A DNA stretch of 64,000 bases from Talinum fruticosum (Eukaryota > Streptophyta > Magnoliopsida > Caryophyllales > Talinaceae), in contig JAITYX010000053.1 of the NCBI GenBank assembly GCA_021018815.1, positions 3,048,001 to 3,112,000 of the forward strand. Direction: 5' to 3'. Both the position numbers and the translations under genes were made by a program. The notes beneath the pieces are model-generated. The model was not told the DNA's origin, searched no databases, and saw only the letters and a list, made by a program, of their open reading frames with translations. Of the stretch, positions 45,452 to 57,778 are shown in pieces; within the stretch, counting starts at the first letter, position 1; each line of letters begins with the position of its first letter.

Positions 45452-48400
45452 CACTGATTAATCGCAGTTTACACGTGAAAAGGACGGGACGAAGTTTGTG
45501 GAAATACCACATGCTTGATAGTTGATATAAGCGGATGGCAATAGTATTATTTGAACACATGCCTCAGTTATTTTACCAGTAAAAAGTTAGTCGGGACAAT
45601 TTGCATAAAGAGAAGTGTTGATCGAGGCCTGCGATAAACATTTGTTATAGAGATTCCCAAATTCTGCTGCTGAGATGCTGATTCTAAAAACAATCAGCAT
45701 CATGCCTGACATAGGCACTAATATATCCTCAGTTGTTAATTATTTATAGTTTTTCTTGCTCTTCTTCACATAAGGGAAATTTTTAAAATTTTTTTAGTTA
45801 AATAAAATTTTTAATTTTATTAATAGTAAGTTATAAAAAAGTAAAAAAACAATACAATAGGTACAAAGTTTATTTCAAGAAGCAAGCTCACTCGTATCTT
45901 TTAATGGGTACAATCAACATCTAAAGACTTCACAATTATAGATAACTCTTGTTTTAAAATTTTACCCATAGTCTTGCTGCTATGCAATGGGAACCAAGCT
46001 ACTACAGCTGTTGTTTCTCTTCCATCCAAATTTTTTCGACCCAAATAACCAACTTAGGCTCCTCGAAACCCATCCACGTTGAATATGCTAACTTGCTCAC
46101 TTCTGCAGCATATGCTGGCTTGCTATAGGATGAAAATTAACCGAGGGTCTCCAAACCGTAGCCCATTGAAGACTAACAAAATTCCATGGCTACTCCACTG
46201 TAATTAAGTTTTGATCTCTCAGTGATTACTCTCGCTTTTTAAATTAAACTTGACAGGGTGAATACATAATTCATCGTTACCATTAAGCAATCTTAAATCG
46301 ATTAACTTCCCTATACGCTATGTTTTATGAGCTCTTATAGATTTGTCCTACGAATATTCAGTTCGAAAGACCTTTTTATCTCCCTCTTTTCCTTCCCATT
46401 CGAAAAAGGTTCAGATTCTCTTGAATTATGTCATCTTATATATTCTCTTAATTTTTGACAATTTTATATATAATGAAATATCTTCCTCATTTATCTTCTA
46501 TTGTTTTTATTATCGTGCAATTAATAATAGTCGATTTCTATCTTTTAATTTAACCATTGATAAGCTTTTTGATATGTGTGTGCGAGAGCGCGCGTGTACG
46601 TGCGAACGTGCGTGTGCGTGTATGCATGCGTGCGCGTGTGCTCGTGCGTGCATGTGTGTTGAAAATTAGAAAATTTTAATTACTCTATTTATAATCTAAT
46701 AGTTGAGATGAAACCCTACTTTTACCCACTAACTCACTCATTTAGTCCCTACTCACTCTTTTCTTTCTCATTATCTTGGTAGCAGTCACTGGAGCATCAC
46801 CAAAGTTGTCGGAACTCCAAGTTCATCGGAATGCCCAAACTCCATTTTCTCCGGTGGGTTTGTGAGATATTGCCGAAAACCTATATTTTTTTCCAGTGAT
46901 GGTGGTGATCGGGCGAGTATCATTTGACACTTGCTATCCTCCGGTGAAACCCGTGGTGGTCGTCGTTAGCCCGAGAACCACGGTGGTCGACGGTTGGTTT
47001 CATACTTGCGACCCTGTTTATCTTGGTTCTCCACCTTCCATAACCACGGTCGTCGAAAATATAGAGCCCCCCAAATTGTGTTGACTTTGCCCCTATTTAC
47101 CCTTTCTTTTAGGATTTTCGTTGGGACTTAAAACAGGACAATGCGAGACTTTGATTAAGGACCAATGATGGCCACCATAGGCCTCGCCAGTGAACGACGA
47201 ACTCCAATTGGAGGAATCCGTCCACCGGAGAGGCCTTTGACGGCCGCTGTTGGACCTGGTATGGTGGTTGTCGGTGAGACTGGGGATGCTGAGCAAATAC
47301 GATGAACAGTGATGCTGGGCAATTAGCTAATGATGTGGCACAATCTCATTCGACGGATAGAAGATGAACTACCTAGATTAAAAGACTCTCTCTCTCTATA
47401 TATATGTTGTATATATTGTAGACATTTTCCCTTATGAAACTATAGTATTGGTTTAATGGATATCTTTCTTTTAAAAAATAATTTAAGTGTATTATTTTCT
47501 AAACTTATTATAAATATTTATCATTGGTTTTTAACTCCATTTAACAATGTTTAGAACAATCAATCATAATTCAACATTTATCATCTGCATGTTACCAAGT
47601 CAAACTGAATATATTATGCAAATTAATGTTTTAACAATTTTGAAATATAAATATTAGCTTATTTTGTCAAAATAAGAATAAAAAACCTAATTTTAATGAA
47701 TTTTTTAAAAATAATTACATTTACCATAATTTAATTATAGATACTTGTGAACTGGACAAATTTTTTTGATTAGACATAAAAAATAACATTTTACTGTAAT
47801 TTAAAAAATAACAACCACTTTAGAAAATGTACAGGAAAAAGTAGACATAAAAGTCAGTGTGTATGTTGTGAAAATTGATAATTGTACGTTTATTTTCAAT
47901 TTCTAAACCTCTAAAAATTATTGTGAGTACTTTAAGTAATTATATATGAAAAAAATAACATTTACTGTATTACATGTTTTTTGGATATTATTTGGAGAGA
48001 GTTCCATGTAGACTACAAATACAATGTCAAAAATACACTACCAAATATTTGTGTGTTTTTTAAAATCAAAATTAATTTTTGATACATACGACTTATGAAA
48101 TATTGATGTATTTTCATAATTTGAATTATTAGATTTTTTAATAAATAGGAGGTAAAATACACATAATTTAAGAATAAAAATAAACACAATTATAGATCCA
48201 TCCCATGTTTTATATAGGTCTTAGTTCTTTTTTAAACCACAAAAATTAAATAAAATGTTAACATTTTAATAAGTGGAAAAATGTGTGGAAATATTGTTTG
48301 CCTGTATAAGTAAAAAAAATTGAACGAAAATTACTTATATCCTCACATTAAAAAAATGTAATCCTTAAAAACAAAATGTTACTCTTTCTTTCCTGATTAT

Positions 48401-48453
48401 TAAATAGGTAAAACCAAAGATAAATGTTAAAAGGTATAGTACAAAGAACCAAT
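45452..48453. other. AT-rich interval without recognised gene
   Basis: Three kb with no frame I can support on either strand. It contains a GT/GTGC microsatellite (46574-46660), a GGTGGT-rich stretch with CpG (46890-47290), a short CT/TA repeat (47386-47405) and very AT-rich DNA beyond. It may be diverged transposon or unique intergenic DNA. It continues after the solo LTR at 59016. Confidence 0.5.
46574..46660 (+). repeat. GT/GTGC-rich microsatellite
   Basis: Degenerate alternating purine-pyrimidine run (GTGCG, GTGTG, GCATGC units). It produces a spurious cysteine/alanine-rich frame. Such alternating sequence can favour left-handed DNA in vitro. Confidence 0.85.
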
Positions 48454-48692
48454 TGTAGGAACCACGGCCCATCGGTTGAGACGACAGTCGAACCGCATTT
48501 CCTAATAGAAAAGCAGCGTCGACTCTCTTTTTGAAAATCTGGAATTGATTTTTAGTAAGGTGGGTCTCTTATTAAGATGATTTTTAATATCGTATTTTCA
48601 AATAAATTTAGGGAAAAGAATTTAATTGGCCATTTTTATTAATCATTTTATTTTCGAAAGTAACTTTAGAGGAGTTTCGCGATATTATCTCA

Positions 48693-48723
<31 letters not shown>

Positions 48724-49219
48724 TTGATTCCGCCACAAAGCTGCTAGGCCCGACAGTGAAAACTGTTTGGATCGGGAGTTAAGCCCGGTTACCAAGCGAG
48801 CCGGCTGATGCCTACTCTAACCGATAACCGATGCCGACTATGTAGCCGGGATCGAGCAATCGGTCTTGTTCGAGATAGCTTAAGCTATCAAAATGACCTA
48901 TTTTCTCCAATTTTTTTTACCTGAAATGAGAAGAGGCAATTTGATAATAACACTACTACATATATGACCTTTTTATTATGGGCGTTTACGATGGTTAAAA
49001 AGAAAAACCATCATAAAAAATGAGGCGGTGGAATTTTTGTAAATAAGGGGTCTTTTATTACACTTATTATCACGATTCTTTCATCCAACCGTCGTCATAG
49101 GTGGATATGTCCCCTTTTGACTATGGTTTGGTAAAAGAACCGTAGTAATAGGTATTCTATTATTACGATTCTTTCATTTAACCGGAATCAAAAGTTTATT
49201 AGAAATTAAAAAAAAAAAA

Positions 49220-49560
49220 CTATGACCAGTCTAGTTTTCCACCTGCACTCTATTGCTCTCGACTCTCACTCTCACTCTCGTCTCTCGTTCTCTGCTCTCT
49301 CCTTGTCGTAGTCGCCGATCTTTCCTAGCTGTCATCACTTGCTCTCTCCTTGTCGTAGTCGCTGCTCTTTCCTCGCTGCTCTCTCCTCACCATCGTAGCC
49401 GATGCCGCCGCTCTGCTCTCTACTCTCTACTCATTGCTCGCCTCTCGTCGTCATCGTCCGCTCCCTCTTGCTCACTCTTCGCTGTCGTCGCTCCGATCGG
49501 TATGCAACTTCTCTCTCCCTCTCTTACTTTTTACTTTAATTGATATTCTTTCATAGTTTA
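49220..49560 (+). other. CT-rich 5' segment of CACTA
   Basis: Pyrimidine-rich low-complexity stretch with a short internal repeat (CTCTCCTTGTCGTAGTCGC, twice between 49295 and 49365). The serine/leucine-rich frame over it is not credible as a protein. Its place near the left end suggests leader or promoter-proximal DNA of the CACTA gene. Confidence 0.5.
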
Positions 49561-50239
49561 GTGTTTCACTACTTTACTATCCTCACTCACTCTATCTCGT
49601 AGTTTAGGGTTTAGTTAGGGAAATTGGAAAATATGTTTAACATTTCAACGAGTAGTATGCTAAACAAGGTTTAGGGTTTCAATAGTAGACTGCTAAATTG
49701 TGTACTATTGTGCAAATTTTTGTGAATAATTTAGGGTTTTAACTTATATACTGTGTATAATTGCTTAATTGTATACTACACAGTAGCATGCTCTTTTCTT
49801 CTTTGCTCTTTCTTCTACATATAATTGTTTGTTGTAACTTATATACTGTGTAAATTAGAAAAAAAAATTGTATACAATTTTGCACAATGTGTTGTGATGA
49901 TGAGGGGAAGACTATTGTGAAATTTAATTATTAAAGACCTCTCATAGATAATTTTACTCCGCCATGTAGTCATTGAGTAATTAATTGTTTGTTTTTTTGT
50001 TTGAAATGAGGGTCGTTATCCCGAAAAATGTCAACTTTTAAGGGAAAACTCTAATCGTTTTTTGCTAAGATTCTTGATAGTTATCTTGTCTCTCAAGGTC
50101 TATAACTAGAATAATTCCTTAGCCTTTTGGTTTTACAACTTTTATTGCAATAAGCGTATTATTATAATTAAGTTGTATTATTCCAATTAAAGTGTGACAA
50201 GTATAAAATAGATCCTTCCCAAGTTACAAGGAAATCGAG

Positions 50240-50362
50240 GGGATGTACAACGATGAATAAGGAGAAGTTGGCATATAGCAGAGATGATCCAACTCCTCTT
50301 ACCCAAGTCGAATTCGACAGGCACCATAACCCGCTAGATGAGCACGCAACTTGCTTTATGAG
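50240..50362 (+). pseudogene. CACTA gene, N-terminal fragment
   Basis: RGCTTMNKEKLAYSRDDPTP and the following DEHATCFM resemble the N-terminal part of plant CACTA proteins with a Transposase_24 domain. The frame is cut by the solo LTR at 50363 and resumes at 53141 with SYVSA- and KENLWNDI-like residues. Confidence is moderate because the piece is short. Confidence 0.5.
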
Positions 50363-53140
50363 TGTAACAACCCGACCCTAAACCACATTATTTATTTTAT
50401 TGATTACAAAATTTACATAATTGAGTGCGCGCACTTCAATTCGATATTTATATTTAAATTATTTTTATGTGTGTGCTATGCAGCTAAGGCGACGAAGTGG
50501 CCTCGAATAAAATTTCATAATAATGATTGTAAATTTATACATATGTTTAAAAGAAAATTCAAAAAATTGTATTGATATATAATACATATAAATGCGAAGG
50601 TACATAGTTATAAGGCCATTAAAGATTATATTTTAAACAAATTGTTGTATTTAAGAATGAATCATATAATTTATATGCAATACTAATTAAATGAAATAAA
50701 ATAACAATAAAATAACAAATAAATAAATAAAATAATATAAATAAATAACAAATAAAAATCAGAAATTCTAGAGTTAACTGGAAACAAATAAAGAAAAAAA
50801 TAATAATACAAGCTGATTTATTTTTAGAAAAATCCGGAAATGGTTTACGGAATAAGATATCGGCTTCATAATTGGGTTCAAGGCAAGCAATTTTCAATTT
50901 CCCTGAGCCCTTCCTCCCGTGCTCTCTATCTCTCCCTCGCGTGCCTCTGCTTCCCTCCTCTGTCTCCACCCGCTGCTCGCTCTCGACCACCGGGCGCCAC
51001 CAACGCCGGCCAGCGGCCGGCGCCGGCGTCATCGGGAAGACGCTTGCCTTCTCTCTCTTCCTCTCTCTCTCTCTCTGTCGCTCTCGCTCGCTCCCTCTCT
51101 TCCTCGCGCCTGCCTCACCCTACTGCGGCCCACTCCCGGCCAGCCACCAGCCGCGGCTCGGTCGCCGAGAGTCGATGCTTGGTGCTTCCCGAGTAGCCGC
51201 CGGAGCTCCGCTGTTCACCAACATCGCTCCTTCTCCTTGGCTTCCACTCTTGGGTTTGAAGGTAAAACCTTAAACCCTAATTCATCTCCCTTAATTATCT
51301 ATCTATTGATTGTAGTTGTAAATTGAATTATATGATTTAGAAAGATGTTTATGATGTGAATTTAAAGATCGAATTGGGAAAATTTTAAATTGGTGTGAGT
51401 GGTTGAGGTTTGATATTTTGGTGGAGTGATTGTGTAGGAAGGTGAATGAAAGTGATTTTTATTTGTGAAATTATGATCTAATGAATTAAATTGGGAATAT
51501 TTTGATATAGAATTTGAGTAATTTGATGGTTTCGTTGCTTGTTGGAATTGGCTACAATTGAGCAAAAGGAAGAAAAATGTGTAGGAGATTGAAGTTGGAT
51601 AATTAGTGGTGTTGGAGGCATGTACCAATTTGAGCAATTTAGTGCACCTAATTGTGATTGTGAATATGAACTTTGTTGAGTAAACGATGCATATATCCTT
51701 AAGTTGAAGTAGTCTATTGTGACATATGTGGAATTTGAGTAATTAAATTAATTTATGGGACGTAATGAGGTGAAAAGTGAGTTAATGGCAAGGATTCGAA
51801 GTGACGTTAGGCTTGGCAAAGCTAATTGAATTAGGGATAGTTAATAAAAATATTGATAGCATATATTTTGTATGCTAAACAAATTATAATAGCTAATGTA
51901 TAATTAGAAGTCCAAAATAAAAGTCTTTCGATATAAGCGGAGTAACAAATTAAATTGTGTATAACGTCAATAATTAGCTTAAACAAATCCCTTGCGCAAA
52001 TTATGTGTTGTGGACAATATTAACATAACAAAGTTGAGTAATAAAAGTCTTAATAATTTTTATCGATTATGTAATAAATAAAGAAAATGAAACAAATTGC
52101 AAACACTTGTACGAATTCAATTATTGAAACTCAAGAGAAATGTTGTTAACAACAAAAATCTATTTGAAACAGAATTGAGGCCACTTCCATTGCCGACTAG
52201 CTGGTAACTTAAATTTCTATAAGGGGGAGAAACAAAGATTTTCAATCCGAGTACGTTCATTACCTGTACCTTTCGAAAATTCACATATTTTAGCAAATCT
52301 CAACATTTCTTATATAAATAACTAATAATGAATCATTTACAAATCAAGTTTTGTCACCGAATTACGTGGTCCCCGATCAATTATCAATTATCAATTATCA
52401 AGGCTTACGCCCTTCAATTCCACCCGTGCAGCTTCAACTCGGGTTCTCGGTCGGCCCGGAAGGTGTGCACCTTATTCAAAGATCGCATCAATTATACAAG
52501 GGGTTCCACTTTCGGATAATAACCTAGCAAGCAAGTTTCACTCATATTCTCTCCCCTCGATTTCGAACTAAAATGAATTGAAATGCGCACGCTCAATTAA
52601 AATGTTTTCAAAGCGGTTTTACAGCGCAGGAATGTTCATACTGAGTTTCGACTCATTCTTCGAAATATTTTACTGTTTTTGTTTTAGGGAAAACGTTAGT
52701 GAACAATCAATTACCTACCAAGTCCGACGAAGGCAAACCATAGTTGGACACGTTGCATTTGTGGTTACGAAGGTGTATAGATGCTCTTAGTGATTTTACC
52801 CTCAACCGTGGTTTAAGTATGACCTTGGGAATTATTACATGTTCCATATTATCTTGTGGAATAGACGAAAATCTAGGTTGTATAAATATTATGTTACTAA
52901 ACAAGTGAACTATATTTTGGGATGACTTAGCTACTTGGGTAATAAGCAATTACTCTTCACAGGACCAATGGAAAGATAACGAGTTAGATGCACAAATTGT
53001 ATTTTATTTTACTTCACTTATTTAGCCTTGTCCTATTTTTAGGACGGCGGTAACGTCTTCGGTCATTATCTTCCGTCGCAGTCTTACATAATATTCTCTA
53101 ATTAAGGGATTATTGAGTAATGGTGATTGGGGGCGTTACA
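50363..53140 (+). mobile_element. Solo LTR (TGTAAC...GTTACA family) inside CACTA
   Basis: 2778 bases starting TGTAACAACCCGACC and ending GGGGGCGTTACA; such inverted ends are common for gypsy LTRs. The flanks ATGAG and CTAAG agree at three of five positions. The CACTA reading (M-S then Y-V) closes properly if one copy is removed, which supports an old 5-bp TSD. It contains a CT-rich tract (50910-51130) and AT-rich arms but no protein domain. The long overlapping frames at 50840-51326 are low-complexity artefacts. Its orientation and family are uncertain. Confidence 0.6.
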
Positions 53141-54420
53141 CTAAGCTACGTTAGTGCGGCAACCTGCACACTTGTGAACATCAACTATAGAAGTTAGAGC
53201 ACACTCCCAAATTCGAGTTAAGGAAAACCTTTGGAATGATATACGAGTAAATGCACTAATTCTCAACTTAGATTTGCAACTTATTGTAAATGATTAATAC
53301 TAATGCATGTCATTCTTGTGTTTCAGAAAATTTTCATCTTGGACGTTAAGGAATCAAATATCCCATTGGTGAGACACAAGATCCTCATGTTAGTGGGAAA
53401 GAAATTTAGAAACTTCAAGTCTCACATTATTGCTATTTGGGTGTACAAGACAAAGGATATCAAGGCGAAGGTAGACCCTTGGAGGTCTACAACTTCATAA
53501 CCGAGGAGGATTGGAAGACTTTTGAAGCATATATCCGCTCTCCGGAATACAAGGTAATTTAAAATTTGTTCTACTTTTTTTTATAAGTCTTATTTACTCG
53601 ATATTTTTTAGAGTTAACTTCTTTAGAATTTCTTTGTAATTTAACATTTCTAGTCTTATTTATGAAAATTTTGCTATCTTAATTACTTGTAGAAGCACGA
53701 GGTGAATCTAACTGGAAAAGGATTAAGAGCAATGTGTATCCCTATACGATGTCCCATGGAGGATACACGAAGGTGGAGGAGAAGTTGTACAAGCAACAGT
53801 TTCAACAACTTCAAACAAAGCGGATTCGATGAAGGTGTCATCGCAGATCCTTCGCTTCTTACTCGTCGAGAGGGACAAGTTGTGGGTCGAAGGAAGAGAG
53901 AAAAAGAAGAAAGATGGCACCTTCACTACAACGAAGTCCAATCTATTGTGCAGTGACTCGTGAGTTTTTTTCTCTTTCTTTATTTATTTTGAGAACTTAT
54001 CGATTTTAAATTTATGAATTGATGAATGATAATTTATTTCCTTTTCACATGAATCTTTGTCACATACCACAAGTTCGAAATCGCTGACACCACTCGGGAT
54101 GAGGGACAAATTAGCCTTGACCCTAGATAGAGAAGAGCATTCTGGTCGTGTTCGAGCCAATGATGTGAGGGTAGGGATACTTGAGCACTTCGGGGCTAGA
54201 AAGAAGAGCCCCATCTCTTCTAGCCAAGCGGATATTCGAGCAATAATGTCTTAAATGCAGTCTTGATTGTCCGCCCAAATAGAGTCTCAAATGGTCGTCT
54301 AAGTGAAGGCCCAATTGAAGCCCCGAGTAGTTGCATAGATGGCGGAGATGAAAGCTCTGCCTCACGGCATACTTCACCAAGATGGTTATCCCTTCATCCA
54401 ACTTAGAAGAGTTACGTGAT
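53141..54420 (+). pseudogene. CACTA gene, Transposase_24-like part
   Basis: After the LTR the gene continues with KENLWNDIRVN near 53230. VYNFITEEDWKTFEAYIRS at 53487-53543 is typical of plant Transposase_24. An intron-like gap (GT at 53554, AG at 53691-53692) leads to segments with MSHGGYTKVEEKLYKQQ (one frame) and RDKLWVEGRREKKKDG-like (another). EEHSGRVRA at 54140-54170 matches the conserved glycine/arginine motif of the family. Several frameshifts. In intact elements this gene accompanies the TNP2 transposase; its biochemical role is unclear. Confidence 0.72.
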
Positions 54421-54779
54421 GGTCGGTTCTCACTCTAGACACCAACGAGCGTGAACACGAGCTCACCCATAAACCAATTCGAAGATATGATCGAGGTAAT
54501 TAAGATTTTGCTGCCTAATTACAATGCATGTTTTTATTTTGATTAATTATTGATGTATACTTGTTGAATGAATGGCGTATATACTTTGGTTGTTGTGGAA
54601 CTCCGACGTGTGGTCGTTGAGTAATTAGTTTTTTTTTTTTCGGATGAGGGTCGCTATCCTTGGAAAATGTATTCTTATAAGGGGAAACTCTATCCGTTTT
54701 TTTTTCAGTATTCTTGATAGTTTAAGTTACCTCTAAAGGCTTCTCCTGTGATTCTAATTGTTATGCTAATTCTTATCCA

Positions 54780-55070
54780 GTACGGTGCGAGTGCAAGCTA
54801 ACTTTTCATCTCCCTCCCATCACATTGTGGCAACAACTTTTGTTTATCCCATGAAGCCGGTTGTCGTTGTTCACGGGGCACCACTTTTAGTTTATCGGGT
54901 GAAGGTGAGTGTGAGATAAGCTCTACAAGGGAAAGACACCTATGAGTTGCCGATCCAGTCACTGGACCTCCACACTCGTTGGCGACGTGGTCAACAGTTT
55001 TGTTCCTTGGCTCAAGAGTTTGGTCATCCTCTCTATAGTATTTTATTTGAAAATATTATATTGTTGGTTC
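54780..55070 (+). pseudogene. CACTA gene, conserved segment between Transposase_24 and Ulp1 part
   Basis: Shows VVVVHGAPLLVYRVKVSV (54855-54910) and, in another frame, LVGDVVNSFVPWLKSLVI (54975-55030). Both match the conserved block with VHGVPL and a GxFVAWP-like motif that links the two parts of this CACTA gene. A stop lies at about 54915. Confidence 0.65.
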
Positions 55071-55157
55071 TTAATATCACGTATATGTATTTCTAATTCG
55101 TGTATTATGGTCCTTCCTAAACTAGGATGTCATGTAGAGAGCCGAGTGTGAAAGAAG

Positions 55158-56260
55158 GGCACTCCCATGTCCTCTCGGTGCCAGGAAGCAATCAATGACA
55201 CCCGATTGTCATCTAAAGCGAGTCCCTCTCTAACCATTCACGAGTCATCTAAGGACTGGTATTCTCTTCTGCAAAGGTTTGTGAAGACTTTGCCGGAAGA
55301 CACAGCGTTTAAAAGCAAAGCGCCAAATCACGTGTTTGGGGTATTAGATGGGGATGATGATGACATGACCATAAATGTATTCGTGGACGACATAATGCAA
55401 TTTCTGCAGATGCAAGAGATTGATGCAACTGCTATTATGCTTGGCATTATGTGAGTTACTATATGTATAAATTCATTTAACTCTTAATTTTTATTTCTAA
55501 TTATATATGTATAATTAATATGAGGTGGCTCCACGAGATAGGAATCGAGTACTGTTCGGTTTCTCAATCCTCACGTCATTCAAGCAATAGGACAAGAAAC
55601 AACGGATCGATCCAAATTTATCTTTAGACTCATGAAAAATGTGCGAGAAAAATGTTACTTGGCATCATTCATTGAGGGGTAAATGTACAAATAACTTAAA
55701 TGGAGTTTCAATGGTGTTAATAATTACATATTTATATATGTTATTTGTGTCGGTGTAGGTCACACTTGGATGCTTGCGGTCATATATTCGAGGATTAACA
55801 TTGCGTATTGGGTCGATCCTCTAGGTCATACCATGAGGAAAGATATCAAAAAAGTATTCTACTCGTAAGTTCATAACCTATTCATTTTATGCTTTTTTGT
55901 TAAGTATTCTTCTCAATTGTATGCTAATTTGAATTTTATTTTCATCCGATTGAAAAGTAGTGCTCTTGGAATGTATTATTATATGGGAGGTTCGAGAGCC
56001 CCAAATACAAAACCAACCCTAGTGTTGTCCCCAGTAAAGGTGAGGTTCCCTTGCGAGCGTTAAATTAGTTTTCATTTCCAGCTTAATTACTTACTCGCAT
56101 AAGTACTAGTTAATTCTCCATATGTTGGGAATCTTTAATTTACGAGTGCCACAAACAAAAGGAAAACTTGGAATGTGGCTTCTACATTCTCCAAGTACAT
56201 GAAAGCGATTGTGACCTAATTGGATTTCGATCATGACGAATCTAATCTCAAAGAGGCACT
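55158..56260 (+). pseudogene. CACTA gene, Ulp1-like cysteine protease part
   Basis: 55167-55454 has INVFVDDIMQFLQMQEIDAT, the lead-in segment of this protease-like domain. After an intron-like gap come RWLHEIGIEY (55520) and KNVREKCYLASFIEG. Near 55755 GHTWMLAVI with the catalytic histidine, and downstream YWVDPLG with the aspartate, fit peptidase C48. Near 56170 LECGFYIL fits the block with the catalytic cysteine. These pieces are in different frames or exons. Ulp1-like domains captured by plant CACTA elements are known; whether any was active cannot be told. Confidence 0.7.
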
Positions 56261-56497
56261 TGCACTTGCAGTTGTATTTGTTTATAAAAATTTAATTTAT
56301 ATTGTTTTGTTCTTTTCAACTTAATTAGTACCTGCACTTCATGTAATTATATTACTTTAATAACATTGATCACAATATTTCTTGGGAAAGAAGCCAGCCC
56401 ACTTCCTATACACCAGCTATGCTTGGATGACCTAAGACAGAGTTGGACGGAGTTTGTGTATGACCATATAAAGAAACTTACATAGGTATATATGTAC

Positions 56498-57137
56498 TAG
56501 GGGTGAGTGGTTCCAGGTGCCCTGTCTCAAAATTAAGAATTTGAACCTGACCCTGTTTGACCGATTCTCGAATTTTAAAAACTTGAACCGGAAACTCGGG
56601 GTTCGGTTCTCGAATTTTAGGAACTCGAACATCAACCTCGAGCTCCGGTTTCGGTTCCAAGGTACCCTATCATACCATTATTTTTATGAAAAAAAAACTT
56701 TAAGGCCTTAAAATTAATATATTCTTAGGTTAATTACATTTCAAACATTAATAAATAGCAAATTAATTTTTCACAAGAGGAGTTAGAAGAGAATTTAAAA
56801 ATCCTAGGCAAAAGGAAACAAGAAGCAAACATCAATTTATGCTTCTCTTTGTATTTAAAGAGTAAATATCACGAACCACAAACTAATTAAACCCGAAATT
56901 ACACGGACCTCATATTCACAAATTGAAAACCGAAAATCCTAGAAAAATTATTTGTCGTAACGATTCCAGATTTTGGTTTTAGGGTTTGATTTTGGAATCG
57001 GAACCGAAAACTATTGGACGAGTTCCTAAATTTTAGGAACCTTACCCGGAACCATTTGACCGATTCCGATTCCGAACCTTACCCTTTTACCGGTTTCGGT
57101 TCGGTTCCTGGGTACCCATCGATCGTGCTCACCCCTA
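56498..57137. mobile_element. hAT-like MITE inside CACTA
   Basis: 640 bases with inverted ends TAGGGGTGAG and an exact 8-bp duplication ATATGTAC (56490-56497 and 57138-57145); both fit the hAT superfamily. Subterminal arms also pair and are rich in GGTTC/GAACC words (GGTTCCAGG, CGGTTCGGTTCC). No transposase is encoded. Confidence 0.9.
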
Positions 57138-57408
57138 ATATGTACATGATTTTTACTTCATTATTTGATTGCTAAATTTGTGATTTTCAAAGTGTATAGC
57201 ATACATTTAATATTATTGTGTGAAACATATGTGAGGATTGTATATATTACGGAATAATAGTTTTGGTTGTATATATTACTGAAAAAATGTGTGTATGCTT
57301 TGTGTAAATGATTGTATATATATTCGGTTAATTGTATAATTGTACAGGGGGCACAAAAAATAAAAAAATTATATTAAAAAAATTTCAGACCTATTAATGC
57401 GATTCTTA

Positions 57409-57778
57409 CCAAAGAACCACAGTAATAGGTCTACAAATAACATATTACTACGGTCCTTAGGTAAAAATCGTAGTAAAAGCGAGTCCCCAAAATTTTGGCC
57501 AAATAGATGGGTTTTAGGTCCGGACCCAATTCTACGGTTTTGGAAAAAGAACCGTAGCAATGGATGAACATATGATTACGGTTTTGTATGCGTAAATGTA
57601 ACAATAGGTCATCTTTTACTGTGGCTGCTCAAAAGAACCGTAGTAATATAATGTCTTTTACTACGGTTGAGAATCGTAGTAAAAGATGCCCATATACTAC
57701 TATACTCGCATACACGACGCCTAGTAACCGTAGTAATAAGTTTTTTCAACTTTAGTAAAAGGTGGTTCTGTAATAGTG
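57409..57778 (-). repeat. CACTA right subterminal repeat cluster
   Basis: At least eight copies, in both directions, of the motif AACCGTAGTAATA/TACTACGGTT, with variants such as CGTAGTAAAAG and CCGTAGCAATG. Subterminal repeats are the transposase binding sites of CACTA elements. Fewer copies lie at the left end (49020-49190). Confidence 0.85.

Larger units (their letters stand above)
48951..57778 (+). mobile_element. CACTA (En/Spm-type) DNA transposon
   Basis: Begins CACTACTACATATATG and ends with the complement of CACTATTACAGAACC, flanked by the 3-bp duplication TAA (48948-48950 and 57779-57781). Subterminal repeats of the type AACCGTAGTAATA occur near both ends. Length is 8828 bases including a nested solo LTR (50363-53140) and a hAT-like MITE (56498-57137). 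The single gene remnant it carries has Transposase_24 and Ulp1-like segments. I find no TNP2-type transposase, so it was probably mobilised in trans. Confidence 0.9.

Noticed and set aside
45970..46110. Weak RNase H-like reading on the minus strand (FNVDGFRGA)
   Set aside because: Too short and broken by stops; no neighbouring LINE sequence on that strand.
46343..46669. Frame ending in a Cys/Ala-rich tail
   Set aside because: The tail is only the GTGC microsatellite read in one frame; the rest has no recognisable domain.
46890..47290. GGTGGT-rich CpG-containing stretch as a possible gene 5' end or CpG island
   Set aside because: No start context, splice pattern or domain in any frame; only composition is unusual.
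49253..49543. Ser/Leu-rich frame of 96 residues
   Set aside because: Pyrimidine-rich CACTA leader sequence with an internal short repeat, not a credible protein.
50840..51326. Three overlapping plus-strand frames rich in Ser, Leu, Pro and Arg
   Set aside because: CT- and GC-rich low-complexity DNA within a solo LTR gives open frames in all phases; no domain is seen.
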